NCBI RefSeq assembly: GCF_021917145.1
Contig: NW_025813794.1
Coordinates: 12,501-76,500 of the forward strand
Reading direction: 5' to 3'
Source: Hypomesus transpacificus
Taxonomy: Eukaryota; Chordata; Actinopteri; Osmeriformes; Osmeridae
Length of the DNA: 64,000 nt
Below are positions 1 to 8,970 of this stretch, in pieces. The position numbers and the translations under genes were made by a program. The notes beneath the pieces were generated by a model. That model saw nothing but the letters and a program-made list of their open reading frames with translations. It ran no database searches and was not told the DNA's origin. Position 1 is the first letter of the stretch, and each line of letters starts with the position of its first letter.

Positions 1-14
1 TAGACCAACGAGCC
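1..14 (-). tRNA. tRNA-Pro, 5' end only (cut by window edge)
   Basis: The first 14 bases are the complement of the 5' acceptor strand and start of the D arm of the tRNA-Pro seen in the following units. The anticodon lies outside the window. From the array period the gene would extend about 58 bases beyond the left edge. Confidence 0.75.
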
Positions 15-279
15 ACATTTTGGTAGCTGTTTTGGTTCATCAATTTATTTTCAAAAAACATGGTTAATCAGAAACTCCGCACTGAAAAGCGTGAATCCTA
101 CCACGAGCCACGTTTTTGTCAGTGTTTTGGTTTACTGATTTGTTTTCACATAACATGCTTAGACAAAAAGAGCAACTCTCCCAGTAAATCACCCCAAACC
201 ACGTTGGGTAAAGGACTGATCTTGGGTTTAAACAGGATCTCTTGTCACCAGGTACCTTCCTTTGTCAATGTACTCTAAA

Positions 280-351
280 GGGCTCGTCCAGGATTTGAAC
301 CCGGGACCTCTCGCACCCAAAGCGAGAATCATACCCCTAGACCAACGAGCC
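280..351 (-). tRNA. tRNA-Pro-TGG: tRNA-Pro (anticodon TGG)
   Basis: A 72-nt cloverleaf with no intron. The acceptor is GGCTCGT paired with ACGAGCC plus discriminator C, with no encoded CCA. The anticodon stem CTCGC/GCGAG closes the loop TTTGGGT, giving anticodon TGG. The A box reads TGGTCTAGGGG and the B box GGTTCAAATCC, both good Pol III internal promoters. The T stem has one G-T wobble (CCGGG/CCTGG). It looks functional. The nearest run of four or more T on the transcribed strand is about 110 nt downstream (complement of 165-169). Confidence 0.93.
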
Positions 352-614
352 ACATTTTGGTGGCTGTTTTTCTTGACAAATTTTTTTCACAAAACGTGGT
401 TAGACAGAAGCTCCGCACCCTAAGCGTGAATCATACCACGAGCCACGTTTCTGTCAGTGTTTTGGTTGACTGATTTGTTTTCACGTAACATGTTTAGACG
501 AAAAGAGCAACTCTCCCAGTAAAACAACCCAAACCACGTTAGGTAAAGGACTGATCTTGGATTTAAACAGGATCTCTCGTCACCAGGTACCTTCCTTTGT
601 CAACGTACTCTAAA

Positions 615-686
615 GGGCTCGTCCGGGATTTGAACCCAGGATCTCTCGCACCCTAAGCGAGAATCATACCCCTAGACCAACGAGCC
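615..686 (-). tRNA. tRNA-Pro-AGG: tRNA-Pro (anticodon AGG)
   Basis: Same fold as the gene at 280, but the anticodon loop is TTAGGGT, giving AGG (read as inosine-GG after editing in eukaryotes). The T stem is CTGGG/CCCGG with a T-G wobble and all pairs formed. The A and B boxes are intact and it looks functional. The first T4 run downstream is the complement of 521-524, about 90 nt away. Confidence 0.93.
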
Positions 687-951
687 ACATTTTGGTAGCT
701 GTTTTGGTTCATCAATTTATTTTCAAAAAACATGGTTAATCAGAAGCTCCGCACTGAAAAGCGTGAATCATACCACGAGCCACGTTTCTGTCAGTGTTTT
801 GGTTGACTGATTTGTTTTCACATAACATGTTTAGACGAAAAGAGCAACTCTCCCAGTAAAACAACCCAAACCACGTTAGGTAAAGGACTGATCTTGGATT
901 TAAACAGGATCTCTCGTCACCAGGTACCTTCCTTTGTCAACGTACTCTAAA

Positions 952-1023
952 GGGCTCGTCCGGTATTTGAACCCGGGACCTCTCGCACCCAAAGCGAGAA
1001 TCATACCCCTAGACCAACGAGCC
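952..1023 (-). tRNA. tRNA-Pro-TGG: tRNA-Pro (TGG), T-stem mismatch
   Basis: The acceptor, D and anticodon arms match the other copies (loop TTTGGGT). In the T arm the 3' strand reads ACCGG opposite CCGGG, so the nearly invariant G53-C61 pair closing the T loop becomes G-A. This likely weakens folding. The gene at 2633 has the same change, so it was copied by duplication. It may be a pseudogene. Confidence 0.85.
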
Positions 1024-1288
1024 ACATTTTGGTGGCTGTTTTGCTTGACAAATTTGTTTTCACAAAATCTGGTTAATCAGAAGCTCCGCACTGAAAAGCG
1101 TGAATCAAACCACGAGCCACGTTTCTGTCAGTGTTTTGGTTGACTGATTTGTTTTCACATAACATGTTTAGACGAAAAGAGCAACTCTCCCAGTAAATCA
1201 CCCCAAAACACGTTGGGTAAAGGACTGATCTTGGGTTTAAACAGGATCTCTCATCACCAGGTACCTTCCTTTGTCAATATACTCTAAA

Positions 1289-1360
1289 GGGCTCGTCCGG
1301 GATTTGATCCCGGGACCTCTCGCACCCTAAGCGAGAATCATACCCCTAGACCAACGAGCC
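1289..1360 (-). tRNA. tRNA-Pro-AGG: tRNA-Pro (AGG), T54 changed
   Basis: Full-length cloverleaf with anticodon AGG and a perfect T stem CCGGG/CCCGG. The T loop reads ATCAAAT instead of TTCAAAT: T54 of the TTC motif is A, and the B box becomes GGATCAAATCC. T54 is nearly invariant and the change alters the TFIIIC site, so expression may be reduced. The gene at 1961 shares it. Confidence 0.85.
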
Positions 1361-1625
1361 ACATTTTGGTAGCTGTTTTGGTTCATCAATTTATTTTCAA
1401 AAAACATGGTTAATCAGAAACTCCGCACTGAAAAGCGTGAATCCTACCACGAGCCACGTTTTTGTCAGTGTTTTGGTTTACTGATTTGTTTTCACATAAC
1501 ATGCTTAGACAAAAAGAGCAACTCTCCCAGTAAATCACCCCAAACCACGTTGGGTAAAGGACTGATCTTGGGTTTAAACAGGATCTCTTGTCACCAGGTA
1601 CCTTCCTTTGTCAATGTACTCTAAA

Positions 1626-1697
1626 GGGCTCGTCCAGGATTTGAACCCGGGACCTCTCGCACCCAAAGCGAGAATCATACCCCTAGACCAACGAGCC
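1626..1697 (-). tRNA. tRNA-Pro-TGG: tRNA-Pro (anticodon TGG)
   Basis: Matches the gene at 280 throughout, including the T-stem wobble. A and B boxes are intact and all stems form. It looks functional. The spacer to its left (1406-1624) translates identically to that left of the gene at 280, which fits a four-unit duplication. Confidence 0.93.
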
Positions 1698-1960
1698 ACA
1701 TTTTGGTGGGTGTTTTGCTTGACAAATTTTTTTCACAAAACATGGTTAGACAGAAGCTCCGCACCCTAAGCGTGAATCATACCACGAGCCACGTTTCTGT
1801 CAGTGTTTTGGTTGACTGATTTGTTTTCACATAACATGTTTAGACGAAAAGAGCAACTCTCCCAGTAAAACAACCCAAACCACGTTAGGTAAAGGACTGA
1901 TCTTGGATTTAAACAGGATCTCTCGTCACCAGGTACCTTCCTTTGTCAATATACTCTAAA

Positions 1961-2032
1961 GGGCTCGTCCGGGATTTGATCCCGGGACCTCTCGCACCCT
2001 AAGCGAGAATCATACCCCTAGACCAACGAGCC
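1961..2032 (-). tRNA. tRNA-Pro-AGG: tRNA-Pro (AGG), T54 changed
   Basis: Same as the gene at 1289, including T54 to A in the T loop. The change has therefore spread with a duplicated unit. All other arms are sound. Confidence 0.85.
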
Positions 2033-2297
2033 ACATTTTGGTAGCTGTTTTGGTTCATCAATTTATTTTCAAAAAACATGGTTAATCAGAAACTCCGCAC
2101 TGAAAAGCGTGAATCCTACCACGAGCCACGTTTTTGTCAGTGTTTTGGTTTACTGATTTGTTTTCACATAACATGCTTAGACAGAAAGAGCAACTCTCCC
2201 AGTAAATCACCCCAAACCACGTTGGGTAAAGGACTGATCTTGGGTTTAAACAGGATCTCTCGTCAACAGGTACCTTCCTTTGTCAATGTACTCTAAA

Positions 2298-2369
2298 CGG
2301 CTCGTCCAGGATTTGAACCCGGGACCTCTCGCACCCAAAGCGAGAATCATACCCCTAGACCAACGAGCC
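2298..2369 (-). tRNA. tRNA-Pro-TGG: tRNA-Pro (TGG), discriminator G
   Basis: Cloverleaf as at 280 with anticodon TGG. The base at the discriminator position is G instead of the C seen in the other copies (complement of 2298). All stems form. Most likely functional, though the discriminator can influence charging. Confidence 0.9.
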
Positions 2370-2632
2370 ACATTTTGGTGGGTGTTTTGCTTGACAAATT
2401 TTTTTCACAAAACATGGTTAGACAGAAGCTCCGCACCCTAAGCGTGAATCATACCACGAGCCACATTTCTGTCAGTGTTTTGGTTGACTGATTTGTTTTC
2501 ACATAACATGTTTAGACGAAAAGAGCAACTCTCCCAGTAAAACAACCCAAACCACGTTAGGTAAAGGACTGATCTTGGATTTAAACAGGATCTCTCGTCA
2601 CCAGGTACCTTCCTTTGTCAACGTACTCTAAA

Positions 2633-2704
2633 GGGCTCGTCCGGTATTTGAACCCGGGACCTCTCGCACCCAAAGCGAGAATCATACCCCTAGACCAACG
2701 AGCC
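2633..2704 (-). tRNA. tRNA-Pro-TGG: tRNA-Pro (TGG), T-stem mismatch
   Basis: Carries the same loss of the G53-C61 pair as the gene at 952. It directly follows another TGG gene (2298), so this is the one place where the AGG/TGG alternation fails, as expected if an odd number of units was duplicated. Confidence 0.85.
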
Positions 2705-2969
2705 ACATTTTGGTGGCTGTTTTGCTTGACAAATTTGTTTTCACAAAATCTGGTTAATCAGAAGCTCCGCACTGAAAAGCGTGAATCAAACCACGAGCCA
2801 CGTTTCTGTCAGTGTTTTGGTTGACTGATTTGTTTTCACATAACATGCTTAGACAAAAAGAGCAACTTCCCCAGTAAATCACCCCAAACCACATTGGGTA
2901 AAGGACTGATCTTGAATTTGAACAGGAACCCTTGTCACCAGGTACCTTCCTTTGTCAACGTACTCTAAA

Positions 2970-3041
2970 GGGCTCGTCCAGGATTTGAACCCGGGACCTC
3001 TCGCACCCTAAGCGAGAATCATACCCCTAGACCAACGAGCC
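2970..3041 (-). tRNA. tRNA-Pro-AGG: tRNA-Pro (anticodon AGG)
   Basis: Anticodon loop TTAGGGT. T stem CCGGG/CCTGG with one G-T wobble; internal promoter boxes intact. It looks functional. Its right flank (cacgatttgg) departs slightly from the cacattttgg of most units. Confidence 0.92.
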
Positions 3042-3305
3042 ACGATTTGGTTGCAGTTTTGGTTCATCAATTTGTTTTCACAAAACATGGTTAGACAGAA
3101 GCTCCGCACCCTAACCGTGAATCATACCACGAGCCACGTTTCTGTCAGTGTTTTGGTTGACTGATTTGTTTTCACATAACATGTTTAGACAAAAAGAGCA
3201 ACTCTCCCAGTAAATCACCCTAAACTAAGTTGGGTAAAGGACTGATCTTGTGTTTAAACAGGATCTCTCGCCAACAGGTACCTTCCTTTGTCAATGTACT
3301 CTAAA

Positions 3306-3377
3306 GGGCTTGTCCGGGATTTGAACCCGGGACCTCTCGCACCCAAAGCGAGAATCATACCCCGAGACCAACGAGCC
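3306..3377 (-). tRNA. tRNA-Pro-TGG: tRNA-Pro (TGG), edge copy with defects
   Basis: The last gene at the array edge. The T arm is perfect (CCGGG/CCCGG). The acceptor has one C-A mismatch (plus strand ggcttgt against acgagcc). The A box reads TGGTCTCGGGG, so the conserved A14 that pairs with T8 is lost. This is probably a decaying copy, as is common at array borders. Confidence 0.8.
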
Positions 3378-3535
3378 ACATTTCTGTGGCTGTTTTGGTT
3401 CATCAATTTATTTTCACAAAACATGGTTAATCAGAAGCACCGCACTGAAAAGCGTGAATCAAACCACGAGCCACGTTTCTGTTAGTGTTTTGGTTGACTG
3501 ATTTGTTTTCACATAACATGTTTAGACGAAAAGAC

Positions 3536-4418
3536 GTAACTTTTGAACCGTATGACCGATTTTCAAAAATGAGGTACGGTTGGATTCCCTGGATTGAGTC
3601 GAGTTCAACGCACACCATGGCGTCAATTTCCGGTTATATAGATTTTCTGCAATTTTGTGAAAAAACGTTTTTTTGCTTCTCCTCCCTCAATTTTTGTCAA
3701 ATCTTCCCCAGAATTGGCAAACATCATCATCAGACCAACCCTCACAGAAGTTATCAAAGGATATTTGATTTTCAAAACTGTTTTTCCGGTACAGCCAATC
3801 AAAATTGGCAACAAAGCAACCAAACAGGAAGTTGGATCATATCTCATTTAATCTTTAAGAAATCAACCCCAAACCTGGTGTGATGACTCGGAACCCTCTT
3901 CTGAGGCTGTCCAATTAATTTGGTGTCATGTCATTACTGGGCGTGGCCGCAGGAAGCAAAAATGTGTTTTGGCCAATAACTGTTGATTTGTTTGCCTTTA
4001 TTAAGTGATTCCTTTGTTTCATGATATCTTGGGACGTCCCCTGTGTGACCCATCATCATTTGTGATAATGGCCGAATTGATGCGGCCGCCATTTTGAATT
4101 CATTGAAAAATGTTTTTTCTCTACTCCTCCTACACATGTTGTCCAATCTTCACCAAATTTCGCAGAGATTATCTTCAGACCAAGCCTCACAAAGGCCATC
4201 ACATGATTGTTTGATTTTCACAACCGTTTGCCCGGTACCTGCAATCAAAATGTGTAATTAAGCCATCAAACAGGAAGTTGGGTCGTATCTCAGCAAATCT
4301 TTGATGGATTCACACCAAACTTGCTGCATGCACTCGGAACCCTGTTCTGAGGATTTCTAAAGTGTTTTATGGGTCATTTGACTGCGTGGCCACCACATTG
4401 CTGCTTGCAGCTATATTT
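3536..4418 (+). repeat. Non-coding interspersed repeat fragment with two internal subrepeats
   Basis: It starts abruptly in the middle of the same sequence that opens each composite unit (compare 3540 with 5579, acttttgaaccgtatgac). Subrepeats at 3676-3912 and 4121-4357 align with each other: cctcc near the start, agacca, ccggta, caaacaggaagttgg, actcggaaccct. They also align with about 5730-5950 of U1. The end (gcttgcagctatattt) matches the right end of every composite unit, so this is a version of the same repeat without the LINE. The only ORFs are short and differ between copies; I see no protein function. Confidence 0.8.
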
Positions 4419-5400
4419 AGGATTCCTCCGTGAGGAGGAAACCTATTGTTAGGGGCCAAGCAGCAAAGCTGCGAGGCACCTTTTGTTATTGTTAGTATTA
4501 TTAGGGGCCAAGCAGCGAAGCTGCGAGGCACCTATTGTAATTGTTAGTATTATTAGGATTCCTCCGTCAGGAGGAAACCTATTGTTATTGTTAGTTTTAT
4601 TATTATTATTATTAGGATTCCTCCGTCAGGAGGAAACCTATTGTTATTGTTAGTTTTATTATTATTAGGATTCCTCTGTCAGGAGGAAACCTATTGTTAT
4701 TGTTAGTTTTATTATTATTAGGATTCCTCCGTCAGGAGGAAACCTATTGTTATTGTTAGTTTTATTATTATTAGGATTCCTCCGTCAGGAGGAAACCTAT
4801 TGTTATTGTTAGTTTTATTATTATTATTATTAGGATTCCTCCGTCAGGAGGAAACCTATTGTTATTGTTAGTTTTATTATTATTAGGATTCCTCCGTCAG
4901 GAGGAAACCTATTGTTATTGTTAGTTTTATTATTATTAGGATTCCTCCGTCAGGAGGAAACCTATTGTTATTGTTAGTTTTATTATTATTAGGATTCCTC
5001 CGTCAGGAGGAAACCTATTGTTATTGTTAGTTTTATTAGGATTCCTCCGTCAGGAGGAAACCTATTGTTATTGTTAGTTTTATTATTATTAGGATTCCTC
5101 CGTCAGGAGGAAACCTATTGTTATTGTTAGTTTTATTATTATTAGGATTCCTCCGTCAGGAGGAAACCTATTGTTATTGTTAGTTTTATTATTATTAGGA
5201 TTCCTCCGTCAGGAGGAAACCTATTGTTATTGTTAGTTTTATTAGGATTCCTCCGTCAGGAGGAAACCTATTGTTATTGTTAGTTTTATTATTAGGATTC
5301 CTCCGTCAGGAGGAAACCTATTGTTATTGTTAGTTTTATTATTAGGATTCCTCCGTCAGGAGGAAACCTATTGTTATTGTTAGTTTTATTATTATTATTA
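4419..5400 (+). repeat. Hairpin minisatellite (ATT-rich, ~53-bp monomer)
   Basis: One degenerate hairpin at 4420 is followed by two copies of a different hairpin module (gcagcgaagctgc core, at 4452 and 4503). Then come sixteen tandem monomers starting at 4556, 4615, 4668, 4721, 4774, 4833, 4886, 4939, 4992, 5039, 5092, 5145, 5198, 5245, 5295 and 5345. Each contains TTCCTCCGTCAGGAGGAA, a perfect 7-bp stem with a GTCA loop, then an ATT run. Spacings are 59, 53, 53, 53, 59, 53, 53, 53, 47, 53, 53, 53, 47, 50, 50. All differ by multiples of three (ATT units), and the first twelve show a four-monomer rhythm. Confidence 0.93.
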
Positions 5401-6234
5401 TTATTATTCTTGTTCCATGGAAGTCAATGGCAGCCCCTAGAACACTTCGACAACTTTTTGTGAAATTTGGCACACTCATTAAGGACAGTTGATTCTATAC
5501 CTACACCAAGTTTCATGTCTCCCATTAGACCACTCCAGCGCCACCAACGGGTCAAAGTTGGACTTGTGTTTACACACGCAACTTTTGAACCGTATGACCC
5601 ATTTTCAAAAATGAGGTACCATTGGATTCCCTGGTTCAAGCCGAGTTCAACGCACCCCATGGCGTCAATTTCCGGTTATATAGATTTTCCGCTACTTCCG
5701 GTTTTATCAAAAACCTTTGAAAGCCTACTCCTCCTACAATTTTTGTCATATCTTCTTCAAAGTTACCAGAGATGATCTTCAGACCAAGCGTCACAAAAGT
5801 TATCGAAAAGAATTTTGATCCTCACAACCGTTTGTCCGGTACAGCCAATCAAATTCATCAGAAAAGCCGCCAAACAGGATGTGAAGTCCTGTCTCAGCAA
5901 ATCTTTGAGATATCAACACGAAACTTGGTATATCGATGGAAGACACTACAACATGTTACCGTGTGCAAAGGCAACTTCATATCTCCAAAAATGATTGATA
6001 TAAAGCAAATTGAACTTATCGCTAACGCTAAAATAATGCTTTACACATCAGCCAGTCAAAAACTGATACTCTGATTCAATCACAAGTTCATATGAAGACT
6101 CTTGAGAATGTTTATAACACAAATCTGTGAAAAAGTTGACTGTAAGATCAAAGGTCGATTTTTGGTGAATATTTGAAACATGCTTGCTTGGCTAATTTCT
6201 AGCCAAATTTCCAATGAATGTCTCCCCTCCTCCT

Positions 6235-6290
6235 GCCCGCGCGTGCTCCACATCCTCACACACTCAGCCTTAACTTACACACGCGCGGGC
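6235..6290. repeat. GC-rich inverted repeat in the non-coding module
   Basis: GCCCGCGCGTG (6235-6245) and CACGCGCGGGC (6280-6290) form a perfect 11-bp stem around a 34-base loop. Nearby are further foldbacks, such as TTGGCTA/TAGCCAA around 6188-6206 and CCTTGG/CCAAGG around 6352-6370. The structure recurs in every unit about 770 bases after the unit's left marker. The shift to CpG-rich sequence contrasts with the AT-rich surroundings. It might be a terminal or regulatory structure of an old element; no function is shown. Confidence 0.7.
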
Positions 6291-7878
6291 TTGGCAAGAC
6301 GCACACGCAACATTTCAGGAGAGTGTGGGCTGACCAAGCCCCCACTCATTCCTTGGTTTCTAGCCAAGGCCTTGTGGATCTTGTAATCTTGGATCTCTTA
6401 ACAAAAGCTGATCTTTTTAGTATTGCATTTCCGATTTTGTATGCAATGGTAAAAAGTTATACAAATCCTGAAACATTGATATATATATATGTATTTATAT
6501 ATATAAAAATCTTTATTTCAGACGCCAAGTTCCACATAAAATAACAGACATAGAGCTATAAAAAAGAGAGTAAAACGAAAACATAAAACATAGATAATAC
6601 AGTGCATAAAAAGTATGAAGACTTTTGTGCCAATGTAGTCTTAAGTTCCAAGTAATCGATAGCAGCTCTTTAGAGGGTTGACCAGGGCCTCTACTATTCA
6701 GTTCTCAGACTTGTCCAGTCGACACATGAAACCATACATCAGTTGTCTCAGGAGTGCCTTACAGGTTGGTACGTGCTTAGACAGAAACAACTGACCAGCA
6801 CTATGCCACCTAGGCACATTAAGTAGCAATCTAAAAGCATCATTGAAATCATACATCAGTTGTCTCAGGATTGCCTTACAGGTTGGTACGTGCTTAGACA
6901 CAAACAACTGACTAGCAGTATGCCACCTTGGCACATTAAGTAGCAATCTAAAAGCATCATTGTAGGCTACTTTCAGTATCTGTATACTCCTTTACCTGTA
7001 CATAGACCACAAATGAGCAGTGTACAATGGTGTTATGTAGGTTCTAAACAGGGAACATTTAACTGAATCTGAGCACATAGAAAACGTCCTTAATAACATA
7101 CTGGCCTGAGAATATATTTGACAGCGCTGTTGATACATATCGTTGTCATCTGTCCAATCATCAGAAATGACATGGCAGATCTTTTATTTCCTCACAAACA
7201 CCAAGGGGACTGCCAGATAAATAAAAGGTAGGGAAGGTTAATTTCCTGTCCTGATTACTTCTGACTATCATTATGTGGCTTTTCTTTGCATTATATTTTA
7301 TATCATGATCTAAGCCATACTGAGAGCACACCCATAGCATCTGTTGCAACAGGCTGAGTGGAACCAGATAATCTGCGTACATCAGATGATTGACAATAGA
7401 TTCACCAACAAGACAGCCTGTATTTGTCTTATTCAGCTGGCTTGATAAGTCGTCCATATCCATATTAAACAAAAAGGGAAATCAAATTCCTCCTTGTCGA
7501 ACTCCGTTACCAACATGGAAAGCAGCTGATACAACATTGTCCCATTTAACATGAAAAGTTTGATTGGCATACCAGAACACCAAAATCCTCACAAGAGGTT
7601 TAGGGACACCTCTCGCTATTAGCTTCATAAACAGTTTTTCATGACAAATTCGATCGAAAGCTTTGTAAGCATCAATAAAGCATAAAAATACAGATGAATT
7701 AAGACTTGTGTACCTGAGACAATCTCCTTCAGAGCATAGATACAGAGATCAGTACCATGTTTTCTTTTAAAACCAAACTGATTTTCTGCAGTCAGAATAT
7801 ACATTTCCAATTTCAATCAAATAATTCTCTCAAACACTTTAGACAAGATACTGGCCAATGCAATGGATCGATAGTTGT

Positions 7879-8970
7879 GTAGCCCGGGTGGTAAACATTT
7901 CTGTTGAAACAATCCTATTACATAAATATAAAAGTTTGAATACATAATACTTAAGTTCATAGTTTAATAAATAGACTTTAAGGTTTGAGAGTATGATTTT
8001 GATTTGATGAGAAATGCATATTGTTCATGTTTTACTGAATACAGCATTTGGAAATGTATATCTGTTGTTTAAAAAACGCATGTTAAAATGTACCGGTTAC
8101 AAATATGAAGAGAGTAAGATGAATGTTTTGTGAATCTATGTTGTTGCTTTAATTTTGATTATGATGTTAAGCCAATCCGGTTTGAGGTCAAAGGGCAGGG
8201 TAACACGGGAAGTTGGGGTAGATGAGGTTGGAGTAGAAAAAGACAGAGCGAGCGGAGGAGTTGGAGGGAGAAGAAAATTGTAGCGTACGGTAAAATACCA
8301 AGAGTGAAGATTTTATATTATCATTAGTGGTGTTATGTTTATATTGTTGGGTGAATATCTCAACCAACAACAATAACCCAGAAAGAGGAGTTTGGCTGTT
8401 GGCGGTTTTGGATTAAGCACGGGCTTTGCCGCCAGACTAGCGACAGCGAGGGCCAGGTTGGAGCCGGTGGAGGTCGGGATTGTCGTCGTCCTCAGTCTTC
8501 TTCCTGAGTTGGTTCGTCTCGTAAATCCACGAGAGTATTTGGTCGGTCTCTCCTTCACCTGCTGCCGCCCTTCTGCCGCAGTGCGTGTGCTACCGCACTG
8601 CTGATCCGAGGTACCAGCTCCTTGTTATTTTGTGCCATCCTGGCGAAACAGCCATTTTGTTTACGGCTACAACGCACACGAGCTACACTCAGGCCTGCAC
8701 CGTAGAACTGTACTGAATTAAGGTATTCGTGTAGTTAGCATTGCCGGCTAGTTTGTATTGTGTGTCCATGTGCATTACGATGTCATGTAAATGTTGAACC
8801 AATAACTGAAGAACTGATTTTTTGTCTGAAGTAAATCTTTCCTGTTTTTGTTTAACAGTTGGTTGTATTGTTTTTTTCATATGTTAAATTGGTTTAAGTT
8901 AGTAACAATTACTAACGAACTCAGGTTAGCCACCTCTCATTACAAATCCACCAAACTAGAGAGGCGCTAC
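7879..8970. mobile_element. Unclassified 1.09-kb insert in the LINE (U1)
   Basis: It interrupts the RT codons for NYRPIALAS. The empty site in U3 reads cgatagttgtctatg; here agttgt occurs on both sides (7873-7878 and 8971-8976), a 6-bp target duplication. The ends are GTAGC and GCTAC, a 5-bp terminal inverted repeat. The left half is AT-rich, the middle (about 8170-8690) GC-richer. A perfect TTAGTAA/TTACTAA foldback lies at 8899-8915. No transposase is seen. The 6-bp duplication and short ends suggest a non-autonomous DNA element, family unknown. It also occurs in U2, U9 and U11 at the identical site. Confidence 0.75.
8555..8638 (-). other. Possible captured first exon inside the 1.09-kb insert
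   Basis: On the minus strand a short ORF starts with MAQNNKELVPRISSAV and runs 27 codons to a stop at 8555. Just before the stop lies CAG|GTGAAG (GT at 8558-8557), a good match to a vertebrate 5' splice site. The ATG at 8636-8638 has A at -3 and G at +4. The surroundings are GC-rich, like a 5' UTR. It could be a captured exon or chance; I do not recognise the peptide. The same stretch is present in the inserts of U2, U9 and U11. Confidence 0.25.

Larger units (their letters stand above)
75..3472 (-). pseudogene. Series of eleven shrunken tRNA-Pro relics
   Basis: Relics lie at 75-109, 411-444, 747-781, 1084-1118, 1421-1455, 1757-1790, 2093-2127, 2429-2462, 2765-2799, 3102-3135 and 3438-3472. 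Each aligns with the anticodon arm, part of the D arm and the acceptor 5' strand of the full genes, but lacks the T arm and about 10 bases of the D arm. Two kinds occur: one keeps the AGG loop core (accctaagcg), the other has a changed loop (actgaaaagcg). The bases after each relic resemble those after each true gene, so relic and gene likely descend from one duplicated gene-plus-flank. The range covers the series; true genes lie between. Confidence 0.8.
1..3535 (-). repeat. Tandem array of ~336-bp tRNA-Pro units
   Basis: Ten complete minus-strand tRNA-Pro genes begin at 280, 615, 952, 1289, 1626, 1961, 2298, 2633, 2970 and 3306, spaced 335-337 bp. The spacers are highly similar. Between neighbouring genes lies a shrunken tRNA-Pro relic, and the flanks after gene and relic resemble each other, so one unit looks like a decayed dimer. 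Segments recur at multiples of the unit: the stretch around 60 recurs at 1406 (four units) and 2078, and that around 934 recurs at 2615 (five units). This shows higher-order duplication. Short plus-strand ORFs here are read through spacers and tRNA complements and are not genes. The array ends inside a spacer near 3535, where an unrelated repeat begins. Confidence 0.93.

Noticed and set aside
60-278. Plus-strand ORFs of about 70 codons in the tRNA array (60, 1406, 2078, 934, 2615)
   Set aside because: They read tRNA complements and spacers and exist only because the units are duplicates.
4419-4560. Helitron 3' ends (hairpin followed by CTRR)
   Set aside because: CTAA follows the hairpin only on the strand where the element body lies downstream of it, the wrong side for a Helitron end. 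No TC start or Rep/helicase was found.
4419-5400. CRISPR array
   Set aside because: Spacing is regular, but the spacers are the same ATT-rich tail rather than unique sequences, and the context is a eukaryotic genome.
5467-6074. Two plus-strand ORFs (102 and 100 codons) overlapping by ATGA, kept in most units
   Set aside because: Units are so similar that any frame persists. The 102-codon frame is cut in U5 and U7, there is no recognisable domain, and the related repeat at 3536-4418 does not keep them.
6218-6544. Plus-strand ORFs of 68 and about 100 codons through the GC-rich foldback
   Set aside because: Low-complexity, overlapping frames that run into the TA tract; composition follows the inverted repeats and not a protein.
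8392-8604. Plus-strand ORF of 70 codons in the 1.09-kb insert
   Set aside because: GC-rich antisense frame to the exon-like minus-strand segment; no known motif.
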